Source of the DNA: an uncultured Clostridia bacterium
GTDB lineage: Bacteria > Bacillota > Clostridia > Lachnospirales > Anaerotignaceae
Length of the DNA stretch: 6,568 nucleotides
Assembly: GCA_937919015.1 (NCBI GenBank)
Contig: CALFPN010000125.1
Coordinates: 1-6,568, forward strand
Direction: 5' to 3'
The notes under the pieces were generated by a model. The model was not told where the DNA came from, did not search any database, and worked only from the letters and a program-made list of their open reading frames with translations. The translations under genes were made by a program, and so were the position numbers. Below are positions 1 to 6,528 of this stretch, in pieces. Numbering within the stretch: position 1 is the first letter of the stretch; every line of letters starts with the position of its first letter.

Positions 1-1062
1 GCCGGAGATGGAAGTCAGCGGGGTCTTCAGCTCATGGGAGACGTTGGCGGTAAACTCCCGCCGCAGGTCCTCCCGCTGCTCCTGCTCGGTGACATCCAAC
101 AGGACCATCACCGCGCCCATCTGCTCCTCACCCTGCATGACCGGGTTGGCCAGCAACTGGCAGCAGCGGCCGTTCAGACGCAGCATCTGCTGGCTGCGGT
201 GGCCGGAAAGCACCTCATCCACTGCCTGGCGGAAGCTTTCGCTGCGGTTGAGCACCAGGGCATTCACCTCTCCCTGCGGTGCCTGAGCACCCAGCTGGTT
301 CAGCGCGCCCTTATTATAGGAGAGCACATGGCCATGCCGGTCCATCAGCAGAAAACCTTCGGACATATTTTCCGTCAAAGCGGCAAACTCCTGCTGCTTC
401 TGCTGCAGCTGCAGCAGCTGCTGCTGGATGGTATCGTTCTGGTGCTTGATGCGGGAGAGCAGGGGGGTCAGCTCCTCATAGGTGTCGCAGTCCTCCGGGT
501 GCTCCAAGTCCAGATTGACAATGGGGCGAATGATTCGCTTGGCCATTCGGGAGGCCAGCACGGCCGAAATCAGCAGCGACAGAGCCAGAATGATCAAAAT
601 CGGCTGTACCATGGACAGCAGCAGGGTCACCACCGTCTGCTGCGCGCTGGCCACACGGATCACGGTGCCGTCATTGAGCCGTCGGGCGGCATACAGGGTC
701 TGCTGGGCCAGGGTGGAGGAGTAGCGCCGGGCGATACCGGACTGACCGGTCATCGCCTGCTGGATCTCCTCCCGGTCACCATGGTTTTCCATAGTAGCTG
801 CGTCGGCCTGGCTGTCATAGAGCACAGTACCGTCTGTATCCACCCAGGTCACCCGGTTTTCCGTGTTGAGCCCGGTGAGATAGTCCATCCCGTTGAGCTC
901 CACGCCCTGGGCTACCAGCCAGGTCTCCGTCTCCAGCTCGGTCATCAGCTGGTTGCTGAAGTACTGGTACAGCATCCCCAAAAACAGGGCAATGGACAGC
1001 ACCATCACAGAGACAGCTACTGCCGTGGAATTTCGAAATAATTTGGCGGTCATATTTTTCAA
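1..1062 (-). CDS. phoR: PhoR-type sensor histidine kinase, 3' end cut by window edge
   Basis: Membrane sensor kinase expected to phosphorylate the response regulator encoded just upstream. I translated it by hand: 354 residues are present and the frame is open to base 1. Visible parts in order: TM1 (about 12-32), extracytoplasmic sensor region (33-143), TM2 (about 144-171), HAMP-like segment (172-205, with the usual Pro at 180), a glutamine-rich helix (213-224), a PAS-like domain (about 225-320, beginning near NMSEGFLLMD), and the phosphoacceptor H-box NVSHELKTPL with His343. The rest of the dimerisation helices and the ATPase domain lie outside the window. The start is TTG at 1060-1062, because GGAGGG at 1070-1075 is 7 nt away; the in-frame ATG at 1051-1053 would be 16 nt away. 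PhoR identity rests on domain order plus linkage to pst/phoB. The gene is markedly richer in G+C than its neighbours. Confidence 0.9.
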   Translation of the reverse strand, partial: MKNMTAKLFRNSTAVAVSVMVLSIALFLGMLYQYFSNQLMTELETETWLVAQGVELNGMDYLTGLNTENRVTWVDTDGTVLYDSQADAATMENHGDREEIQQAMTGQSGIARRYSSTLAQQTLYAARRLNDGTVIRVASAQQTVVTLLLSMVQPILIILALSLLISAVLASRMAKRIIRPIVNLDLEHPEDCDTYEELTPLLSRIKHQNDTIQQQLLQLQQKQQEFAALTENMSEGFLLMDRHGHVLSYNKGALNQLGAQAPQGEVNALVLNRSESFRQAVDEVLSGHRSQQMLRLNGRCCQLLANPVMQGEEQMGAVMVLLDVTEQEQREDLRREFTANVSHELKTPLTSISG

Positions 1063-1069
1063 CTTCTAT

Positions 1070-1075
1070 CCCTCC
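1070..1075 (-). promoter_or_regulatory. Ribosome binding site that selects the TTG start of phoR
   Basis: On the minus strand GGAGGG lies 7 nt before TTG (1060-1062) in the 18-nt gap after the phoB stop. The nearest in-frame ATG is 16 nt from this site, so the TTG start is favoured, adding three residues (M-K-N) before that methionine. Confidence 0.7.
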
Positions 1076-1080
1076 GCCGG

Positions 1081-1752
1081 TCAGTCGGCACTGATCTTGT
1101 AGCCGATGCCCCGCACCGTCTCAATGCAGTCGCCGGATTTGCCCAGCTTCTGGCGCAGGGTACGGATATGTACGTCCACAGTCCTGTTTTCTCCGTCAAA
1201 TTCATACCCCCAGATGCTGTTTAAAAGCTGGTCTCTGGTCAGGACTTTTCCTTTGTTTTCCATCAGCAGGCAAAGCAGTTCAAATTCCTTCAGCGTCAAT
1301 GTCACTGCTTCTCCCTTTGCCATCACTTCATGCCTTTCCTTATTCACAGAAAGGCTGCCCACCACAAGACCCGCACTTTCATCCTTTTCCACACGGCGCA
1401 ACAGGGCTTTCACCCTTGCCAGAAGCTCCATCATACTGAAGGGCTTTGCCACATAGTCATCGGCACCGTTTTCCAGCCCCATGACCTTGTCATATTCACT
1501 GCTTTTTGCCGTCAGCAGGATAATGGGCATTTTCTTTGTTTTTGGCTCCATCCGCAGTTTTTTCAAGATACTGATGCCGTCCTCTTCCGGCAGCATCAGA
1601 TCCAAGAGCACCAGATCGGGCAGCTGCGTTTCGCAGGCATGCCAAAAAGCGGAAGGCTTTTCGAAACCCTCCGCCCGAAAACCTGCACTTTGCAGCGTAT
1701 AGGCCACCAGTTCGCGAATGCTGTTATCATCTTCTACCAAATAAATCAACAT
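1081..1752 (-). CDS. phoB: OmpR/PhoB-family phosphate response regulator
   Basis: DNA-binding response regulator, 223 residues, a normal length for the family (called PhoP in Bacillus, PhoB elsewhere). The receiver domain (about 2-118) has the acidic pocket E7-D8-D9, phosphoacceptor Asp51 in LLDLMLPEEDG, Thr81 and Lys103 in the VAKPFS motif. The C-terminal winged-helix domain (about 128-221) contains the LTLKEFELL segment, the recognition helix around RTVDVHIRTLRQKLG (190-204) and the closing wing ETVRGIGYK. When phosphorylated it should bind direct-repeat pho boxes and activate phosphate-starvation genes, probably including this cluster. ATG start; a purine-rich GGCGGTGG sequence precedes it. 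It sits 14 nt after the HD gene and 18 nt before phoR. No receiver residue is missing. The assignment to phosphate control is from context, as OmpR-family paralogues look alike. Confidence 0.93.
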   Translation of the reverse strand: MLIYLVEDDNSIRELVAYTLQSAGFRAEGFEKPSAFWHACETQLPDLVLLDLMLPEEDGISILKKLRMEPKTKKMPIILLTAKSSEYDKVMGLENGADDYVAKPFSMMELLARVKALLRRVEKDESAGLVVGSLSVNKERHEVMAKGEAVTLTLKEFELLCLLMENKGKVLTRDQLLNSIWGYEFDGENRTVDVHIRTLRQKLGKSGDCIETVRGIGYKISAD

Positions 1753-1766
1753 TGTTTTCCACCGCC

Positions 1767-2426
1767 TTAAATCAGGGACTGTTCATTGATCATCAGTTTA
1801 AACGTCAGTCCCAGTTTTTCCGCCGCTTTTCGGCACATCACCATACGCTGCAAAAAGATTTCAAAATAATCCATCACAGAGCTATAGTGGGTATCTACAG
1901 ACAATTTCAGTTTAATGAGACTATGTTCCTGATTGATCTTCAGTACGGATTTTTCCACAGAATAGTTTACCCTGTCATGAATATCAAAACTCTTCTTTTC
2001 CTGATTGCGGACACGGCTGCGGCGCACATCACTCTTATCCGCAAGAATCAGGGCCGCCGCAATGGCGTTAACGGGCACCCCTGTGCCTTCGTCATGGTTG
2101 CCGATGGCAGTCACAATGGTAGCCACATCCTCCGCAGGCATATCCATCCTATCCAGAATACGGAAGGCCATGACTGCGCCGCTCTGAGAGTGTTCAGAGC
2201 GGTTCACCAGATTGCCGATATCGTGCAGATAGGCGGCGATCATGCCCAGTTCCACCTCATGCTGAGAAAAACCTAACGTTTCCAGAATATATCTCACATT
2301 TTCCGCCACCTTTGTCACGTGGGCAAAGGAATGCTCCGTATAGCCCAGCGCCGCCAGAGATTCGTCGGCCCGCTGGATATAGGTTCTTACCGCTTCATTT
2401 CGTCTGATTTCGTCGTATGTGATCAC
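1767..2426 (-). CDS. HD-domain metal-dependent phosphohydrolase of unknown substrate
   Basis: A 219-residue soluble protein with no signal peptide or membrane segment. The N-terminal half is an HD domain: His36 (FAHVTKV), His68-Asp69 (AYLHDIGN), His79 (EHSQSGA), His111 (GNHDEG) and Asp130 (LADKSDV). His36, His68-Asp69 and Asp130 are the classic HD metal ligands. His79 and His111 sit where two-metal HD enzymes (HD-GYP, YqeK-like) place extra ligands, so a dinuclear site is plausible. After the LADKSDVRRSR motif the remaining 80 residues form another region, predicted by eye as two beta strands, a helix and a strand; I do not recognise it as a named domain. GTG start, chosen because GGAG ends 7 nt upstream and no internal Met precedes the first ligand. 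It lies 1 nt after phoU and 14 nt before phoB, so it is probably co-expressed with them. A nucleotide or phosphoryl-compound substrate linked to phosphate status is inference only. Confidence 0.85.
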   Translation of the reverse strand: MITYDEIRRNEAVRTYIQRADESLAALGYTEHSFAHVTKVAENVRYILETLGFSQHEVELGMIAAYLHDIGNLVNRSEHSQSGAVMAFRILDRMDMPAEDVATIVTAIGNHDEGTGVPVNAIAAALILADKSDVRRSRVRNQEKKSFDIHDRVNYSVEKSVLKINQEHSLIKLKLSVDTHYSSVMDYFEIFLQRMVMCRKAAEKLGLTFKLMINEQSLI

Positions 2427-2427
2427 A

Positions 2428-3087
2428 TTATCTCTCCTCTTCCGCTACGACGTGCTGTCCTGTGATGGAGAATTCGACCCATTCTGCGATATTGGTCGCA
2501 TGGTCGCCGATACGTTCCAGATATTTGGCGATCATCAGAAGGTCGATACAGCATTCACCGTTATGGGTATCTTCCCCGATGAGGCCGATCAGCTCTGTTT
2601 TTACCTGATCGAACAGGTTATCCACCACATCGTCGTATTTCATTACGGAACGGGCCAGCTCCAGATCCTTCTTTACAAAGGCATCCACGGCGTCTGTAAC
2701 CATCTTTACCGCCGCCCTTGCCATATCCTGAATATGCAGTCTGCTCTGGGTATCATGGTCGCCCAGCTGTGCCATAATTTCCGCAATATCCCCGGCCTGA
2801 TCACCAATACGCTCCATATCGGAGATCATTTTCAGAGCAGAGGAAATGGCGCGCAAATCCTTTGCCACAGGCTGCTGCTGCAAAAGCAGGCGCATACAGA
2901 AGGTTTCAATATCCCGTTCCATTCTGTCAATTTCATTGTCTTTTTCAAAAACCGTCTGCACCACAGACTTATCATATTTGATGAGGGCAGAAACGGAAGC
3001 TGTGATAGCTTCTTCACACAAAGCCCCCATTTTAATCAGTTCCACATTCAGCTGTTCCAGCTGAGAATCAAAACGACTGCGTACCAT
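2428..3087 (-). CDS. phoU: PhoU phosphate-signalling protein
   Basis: Cytoplasmic, all-helical metal-binding protein that restrains Pho signalling when phosphate is plentiful, by linking the Pst transporter to the PhoR kinase. It has 219 residues, normal for PhoU, with two related three-helix halves. Each half carries the family's ExxxD metal motif: DMERIGDQAGD (90-100) in the first and ERIGDHATNI (191-200) in the second, both intact. The opening RSRFDSQLEQL and the LLLQQQPVAKDLR stretch (67-79) are also typical. The ATG start lies 3 nt after the pstB stop. GGGAGG in the end of pstB is a likely ribosome binding site, though 12 nt away, which is longer than for neighbouring genes. The stop is followed after 1 nt by the HD gene start. 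Confidence 0.95.
   Translation of the reverse strand: MVRSRFDSQLEQLNVELIKMGALCEEAITASVSALIKYDKSVVQTVFEKDNEIDRMERDIETFCMRLLLQQQPVAKDLRAISSALKMISDMERIGDQAGDIAEIMAQLGDHDTQSRLHIQDMARAAVKMVTDAVDAFVKKDLELARSVMKYDDVVDNLFDQVKTELIGLIGEDTHNGECCIDLLMIAKYLERIGDHATNIAEWVEFSITGQHVVAEEER
2434..2437 (-). promoter_or_regulatory. Ribosome binding site of the HD gene, inside the phoU 3' end
   Basis: GGAG within the last codons of phoU is 7 nt before GTG (2424-2426). The sequence between is AGATAAT, containing the phoU stop. An ATG at 2426-2428 is followed at once by TGA, so it cannot start the protein. Confidence 0.65.
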
Positions 3088-3090
3088 AAA

Positions 3091-3846
3091 TCAACCAAAC
3101 CTCCCTGTGATATAATCTTCTGTTCTCTGATCTTTTGGCATGGAGAACAGGTTCTCCGTTTTATCAAATTCCACCACTTCACCCAAAAGGAAGAAGGCCG
3201 TATTATCAGAAATACGAGTCGCCTGCTGCATGTTATGCGTCACCATGATGATAGTGTACTCTTTTTTCAGTTCCAGCGCAAGTTCCTCGATGCGGGAAGT
3301 GGAAATGGGGTCAAGGGCAGAAGTGGGTTCGTCCATCAGGAGAACTTCCGGCTGTACTGCCAGTGCTCTGGCAATGCATAGCCGCTGCTGCTGACCGCCG
3401 GACATACCGAGAGCATTCTTTTTCAGCCTGTCCTTCACTTCGTCCCAGATGGCAGCATCACGAAGAGCCTTTTCCACGATCTCATCCAGCTGCACCTTGG
3501 AGCGGATACCATGGGTACGGGGGCCATAGGCCACGTTATCATAAATACTCATGGGGAAGGGATTGGGTTTCTGGAACACCATACCCACACGTTTTCTCAA
3601 CAGGTTGATATCCATGCCTTTATAGATATCCTCCCCGTCCAGAAGCACCTGCCCTGTGATCTTGCAGCCTTCCACCAGATCGTTCATACGGTTCAGGCTT
3701 TTCAGCAGCGTGGATTTGCCGCAGCCGGAGGGGCCGATAAAGGCTGTGATCTCTTTTTCGGGCAGTTCAATATTGATATTTTTCAGGGCTTTGAAATCGC
3801 CGTAATATAAGTCTAAATTGCTGACAGAAATTTTACTGTTTGCCAT
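3091..3846 (-). CDS. pstB: Phosphate ABC transporter ATP-binding protein
   Basis: ATPase of the PstSCAB phosphate importer, acting on the cytoplasmic face with PstC and PstA. It has 251 residues, the usual length. All nucleotide-site motifs are present: Walker A GPSGCGKST (38-46), Q-loop Gln92 in FQKPNPFPMS (a PstB-typical stretch), ABC signature MSGGQQQR (148-155), Walker B LLMDEP (169-174), D-loop SALD (176-179) and switch His204. The sequence looks fully functional. The ATG overlaps the pstA stop by one base (TAATG at 3844-3848), which suggests translational coupling. phoU follows 3 nt after its stop. Confidence 0.97.
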   Translation of the reverse strand: MANSKISVSNLDLYYGDFKALKNINIELPEKEITAFIGPSGCGKSTLLKSLNRMNDLVEGCKITGQVLLDGEDIYKGMDINLLRKRVGMVFQKPNPFPMSIYDNVAYGPRTHGIRSKVQLDEIVEKALRDAAIWDEVKDRLKKNALGMSGGQQQRLCIARALAVQPEVLLMDEPTSALDPISTSRIEELALELKKEYTIIMVTHNMQQATRISDNTAFFLLGEVVEFDKTENLFSMPKDQRTEDYITGRFG

Positions 3847-4724
3847 TACTCTTTTACACCTGCTTTCTTTGCAATAAAGGAGGACAATGCGTTGATGCCC
3901 ACCACCAGCACCAGAAGGATGACTGCTGTGGCATAGGCCTGTTCCATATACAGACCTTCATTCAGAAGGGCATACATGTGTACCGCCAGGGTTCGGCCGG
4001 AGGAGAAGAAGCCATCTGCCACCTCTGCCGCTGTACCGGCGGGATAGAGGAGGGCTGCCGTTTCCCCGACGATACGGCCGACGGCAAGGATGACCCCTGC
4101 CAAAATACCGGGCACCGCAGAGGGAAGGACCACACGGAAGACCGTCCGCAGCTTGCCTGCCCCCAGACCGAAGCTGCCTTCACGGAACGCATCGGGGACG
4201 GACATCAGGGCCGTTTCCGTGGTTCTCATGATGAGGGGAAGCACCATGATGGCTAAGGTCAGCGCACCGCCCAGAATGGAATAGCCCCAGCCCAGATAGA
4301 TATTGAAAAACAGATACCCGAACAGACCAAACACGATGGAAGGGATACCGGAAAGAGTCTCTGTTGTCATTCTGACAACAGAAACGAATTTATTGCCTCG
4401 TTTTGCATATTCCACCAGATAAATGGCAGAGAAGATGCCGGCAGGTACCGCAAAGAGCAGGGTCATCACTGTGATGGTCAGGGTATTGATGATGGCAGGC
4501 ATCATGGAAACGTTGGTGGTATTATATTCCCACTCAAACAATTCCAGCTTCAGATTCGGGATGCCCTTTGCCAGAATGTAGATCAGCAGAGCCGCCAGTA
4601 CCAACAGCGTGATGGCAGCGGAAAGCACCACCAGCACTGCCAGAAACAAAGACAGAGGACTTCTTTTATAGGATGCCAGTCTTTCCTTGAAGGACTGCTT
4701 ATTGATCGCTTCGATATGTTCCAT
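3846..4724 (-). CDS. pstA: Phosphate ABC transporter permease PstA
   Basis: One of the two membrane subunits that form the phosphate channel with PstC. It has 292 residues with about six membrane segments (roughly 26-52, 76-104, 124-143, 150-167, 203-224 and 264-285). A charged cytoplasmic N-terminus of about 25 residues precedes the first. The cytoplasmic coupling loop that contacts PstB is clear at EGSFGLGAGKLRTVFRVVLP (182-201), followed by AVPGILAGVILAVGR and the GETAALLYPAG segment typical of PstA. The start ATG shares one base with the pstC stop (TGATG at 4722-4726), with AGGAGG at 4733-4738 inside pstC at 8 nt spacing. The matching overlap with pstB points to tight translational coupling of the membrane complex. 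Confidence 0.95.
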   Translation of the reverse strand: MEHIEAINKQSFKERLASYKRSPLSLFLAVLVVLSAAITLLVLAALLIYILAKGIPNLKLELFEWEYNTTNVSMMPAIINTLTITVMTLLFAVPAGIFSAIYLVEYAKRGNKFVSVVRMTTETLSGIPSIVFGLFGYLFFNIYLGWGYSILGGALTLAIMVLPLIMRTTETALMSVPDAFREGSFGLGAGKLRTVFRVVLPSAVPGILAGVILAVGRIVGETAALLYPAGTAAEVADGFFSSGRTLAVHMYALLNEGLYMEQAYATAVILLVLVVGINALSSFIAKKAGVKE

Positions 4725-5563
4725 CAGTCAGCCCTCCTTTTCAGCATGGAAAAACACAGATTGATAATCAGGATAAAGATAAACAGCACTACGGCTGTAC
4801 CCAGCAGAGCTTCCCTGTGGAGGTCTGCCGCATAGCCCATTTCCATAACGATATTGGCGGTCATGGTACGGACACCGCTGAAAATACTGTTGGGAACCAC
4901 AGGCTGATTGCCTGCTACCATAACCACCGCCATGGTTTCCCCGATGGCTCTGCCGACACCGAGGATGATCCCCGCCAGAATGCCCTGCTTTGCTGCAGGC
5001 AAAACGGCGAAAAATACGCTGCGTTCATGGGTAGCCCCCAGCCCCAAAGAGCCTTCATAATAAGCCTTTGGCACAGCACGGATGCTGCTTTCCGATACGC
5101 CGATGATGGTGGGCAGGATCATGATGCCCAACAGGATGGATGCCGTTAAGATGCCTTTCCCGCTGCCGCCGAAAAGATTCTGCATGATCGGCACCAGCAC
5201 CACCAGACCAAAGAAGCCGTATACGATGGAAGGGATGCCCGCCAGAAGTTCCACTGCAGGCTTAATGATCTTATACAGATTTTTCGGGCAAAACCACGCC
5301 AGAAATACGGCGCAGAGGATGCCCAGAGGGACGCCGATGAGAATCGCCCCTGCCGTTACATAAATACTGCCGACGATCATCGGGAAGATGCCGTAAATAT
5401 TGTTTCCCGGTTTCCATTTCTGCCCCAGCAGAAAATCGAAAACACCGATCTTTCCGATGGCGGGAATACCATTGGCAAACAGGAACACACAGATGAGGGC
5501 AACCGCCAGAATGGACAGGGCTGCCGCCACCATGAAGACCCATTTCATACCATTTTCCTTCAT
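4724..5563 (-). CDS. pstC: Phosphate ABC transporter permease PstC
   Basis: Membrane partner of PstA in the phosphate importer. It has 279 residues, slightly shorter than E. coli PstC but normal for Bacillota, with about six membrane segments (near 8-30, 64-90, 107-128, 138-157, 193-216 and 253-274). The coupling loop EGSLGLGATHERSVFFAVLP (170-189) is followed by GILAGIILGVGRAIGETMAV, a strong PstC signature. The segment VRTMTANIVMEMG (231-243) carries the Arg and Glu conserved in this subunit. The first ATG is used, since AGGAGG at 5571-5576 is 7 nt upstream; Met6 would be too far. A 120-nt untranslated gap separates it from pstS, unlike the overlapping genes downstream. Confidence 0.95.
   Translation of the reverse strand: MKENGMKWVFMVAAALSILAVALICVFLFANGIPAIGKIGVFDFLLGQKWKPGNNIYGIFPMIVGSIYVTAGAILIGVPLGILCAVFLAWFCPKNLYKIIKPAVELLAGIPSIVYGFFGLVVLVPIMQNLFGGSGKGILTASILLGIMILPTIIGVSESSIRAVPKAYYEGSLGLGATHERSVFFAVLPAAKQGILAGIILGVGRAIGETMAVVMVAGNQPVVPNSIFSGVRTMTANIVMEMGYAADLHREALLGTAVVLFIFILIINLCFSMLKRRAD
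4733..4738 (-). promoter_or_regulatory. Ribosome binding site of pstA inside pstC
   Basis: AGGAGG in the last codons of pstC is 8 nt before the pstA ATG. With the TGATG stop/start overlap it suits re-initiation by ribosomes finishing pstC. Confidence 0.7.
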
Positions 5564-5570
5564 TTTCTTT

Positions 5571-5576
5571 CCTCCT
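5571..5576 (-). promoter_or_regulatory. Strong ribosome binding site of pstC
   Basis: A full AGGAGG Shine-Dalgarno sequence, 7 nt before the pstC ATG, at the end of the A-rich untranslated gap. It supports independent initiation at pstC rather than coupling to pstS. Confidence 0.8.
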
Positions 5577-5654
5577 TTTATATAAGGACTGTTTTTCGAT
5601 TTGTTTTCTGTTCTCTTTTGTACGGTTCGTTTTTTTCTTGGTAATCTATCGTTT

Positions 5655-5671
5655 CTTCCCTTTTGGGGAAG
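5655..5671 (-). other. Stem-loop in the pstS-pstC intergenic region
   Basis: An inverted repeat (CTTCCC, 5-nt loop CAAAA, GGGAAG on the minus strand) forms a 6-bp stem starting 12 nt after the pstS stop. What follows on the transcribed strand is A-rich, without a run of U, so it does not look like an intrinsic terminator for pst transcription. It may stabilise the 3' end of a processed pstS message. In B. subtilis the pst mRNA is processed between pstS and pstC, giving more pstS message; the same role here is inferred from position. Confidence 0.5.
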
Positions 5672-5683
5672 TTGTTGTTTTGG

Positions 5684-6526
5684 TTATAATTCCGCCCATT
5701 CATCCACTTTGCCCTGAAAGATTGCCTTTACATCTTCGCCGGTAAGACCATTCACAGGGTTTTCGTGGTTTGTAATGACAGCAATGCCATCCATGGCGAT
5801 AACCGTAGGGATCAGCCCTGCTGCCAGCTCACTTTCCTTCAGTTCACGGGAAGCCATGCCGATATCACACATCCCCTCCTTCAGGGAATTCATGCCAATG
5901 GTAGAATCGGACTGCTGCATTTCAATGGTCACATTGGGATTTACGGTTTCATAGGCTTCCTTGATCTTTTCCACCACAGGGGCTACGGAAGAAGAACCGG
6001 AGACCACCACATTCCCTTTGGCCTGAGAAGGCACATAGGCCCCCGTATTGCCCCGGCTGATATAGCCGCTTTCCTCTACGATCTGCTGCCCTTCCGCGCT
6101 CAGGATATAGCTGATAAAATCCCGGGCCGCGGGGCTTGCGTCTGCCTTTGTGGCAATATTGAAGGGTCTGGCGATTTTATAACTGCCGTTTTTGATATTT
6201 TCAAAGGTGGCTTCCACACCATCGATCTGCAGGGTTTTCACCGCATCGTTCATAGAGCCCATGGAAATGTAGCCGATGGCGTTTTTATTTCCCGTTACCG
6301 TTAAAAGCATGACGGCCGTACTGTTTGTGATCTCCGCCAGATCGGTGGTCATGTCCACTTTTTCACCATTTTCATCCTTTTCCTGAATCCCGAACAGCTC
6401 CACAAAAGCACCTCTGGTACCGCTACCGTCCTCGCGGGAAACGGGGGTGATGCTGGCATGGGAAATATCGCTGCAGCCTGTCAGAAGCAGCGTCGCCGTC
6501 AAAGCCAGTGTTACCTTCTTTTTCAT
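5684..6526 (-). CDS. pstS: Phosphate-binding lipoprotein PstS with circularly permuted order
   Basis: Extracytoplasmic phosphate receptor delivering Pi to PstC/PstA. It has 280 residues. A lipoprotein signal ends in the lipobox LTGC, with Cys18 as the lipidation site. Both phosphate-binding signatures are present but in reversed order. REDGSGTR (31-38) and the following GYISMGSMND and RPFNIATK blocks come first, up to SAEGQQIVEESGYI (143-156). After a short linker (about 157-171) comes the block that usually begins a PstS: VVVSGSSSVAP (173-183), QQSDST, CDIGMASREL, AMDGIAV, NPVNGLT and the final FQGKVDEW. In ordinary PstS that final element leads directly into the REDGSGTR block. The start ATG has AGGAG (6536-6540) at 9 nt. 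Signal, start and stop are intact, so this is a complete gene rather than a fragment. First gene of the cluster. Confidence 0.93.
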   Translation of the reverse strand: MKKKVTLALTATLLLTGCSDISHASITPVSREDGSGTRGAFVELFGIQEKDENGEKVDMTTDLAEITNSTAVMLLTVTGNKNAIGYISMGSMNDAVKTLQIDGVEATFENIKNGSYKIARPFNIATKADASPAARDFISYILSAEGQQIVEESGYISRGNTGAYVPSQAKGNVVVSGSSSVAPVVEKIKEAYETVNPNVTIEMQQSDSTIGMNSLKEGMCDIGMASRELKESELAAGLIPTVIAMDGIAVITNHENPVNGLTGEDVKAIFQGKVDEWAEL

Positions 6527-6528
6527 AA

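Noticed and set aside
34..1041. Plus-strand open frame of 335 codons opposite phoR
   Set aside because: It is antisense to a kinase with clear TM, PAS and H-box motifs. Its translation is low-complexity (His, Gln, Leu, Gly-rich) with no domain, as expected from high-G+C antisense coding.
1051..1053. ATG as the start of phoR
   Set aside because: It is in frame, but 16 nt from the only good ribosome binding site, while the TTG at 1060-1062 is 7 nt away.
2419..3381. Plus-strand open frame of 320 codons opposite phoU and pstB
   Set aside because: It covers parts of two well-supported minus-strand genes and is rich in His, Phe and Cys without any recognisable motif; it has no supporting ribosome binding site.
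5577..5600. TTATAT near 5580-5585 as a -10 box for a pstC promoter
   Set aside because: No reasonable -35 hexamer lies about 17 bases upstream, and the box is almost touching the pstC ribosome binding site.
5655..5671. Stem-loop after pstS read as an intrinsic terminator
   Set aside because: On the transcribed minus strand the stem is followed by AAACGATAG and further A-rich sequence, not a U-tract, and the essential downstream permease genes lack an obvious own promoter.
5765..6304. Plus-strand open frame of 179 codons opposite pstS
   Set aside because: It mirrors the pstS coding frame, with a His/Gly/Ile-rich translation and no family features.
5684..6526. PstS as a truncated or frameshifted pseudogene
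   Set aside because: The start, ribosome binding site, lipobox and stop are intact and every block of a full PstS is present once, only in rotated order.
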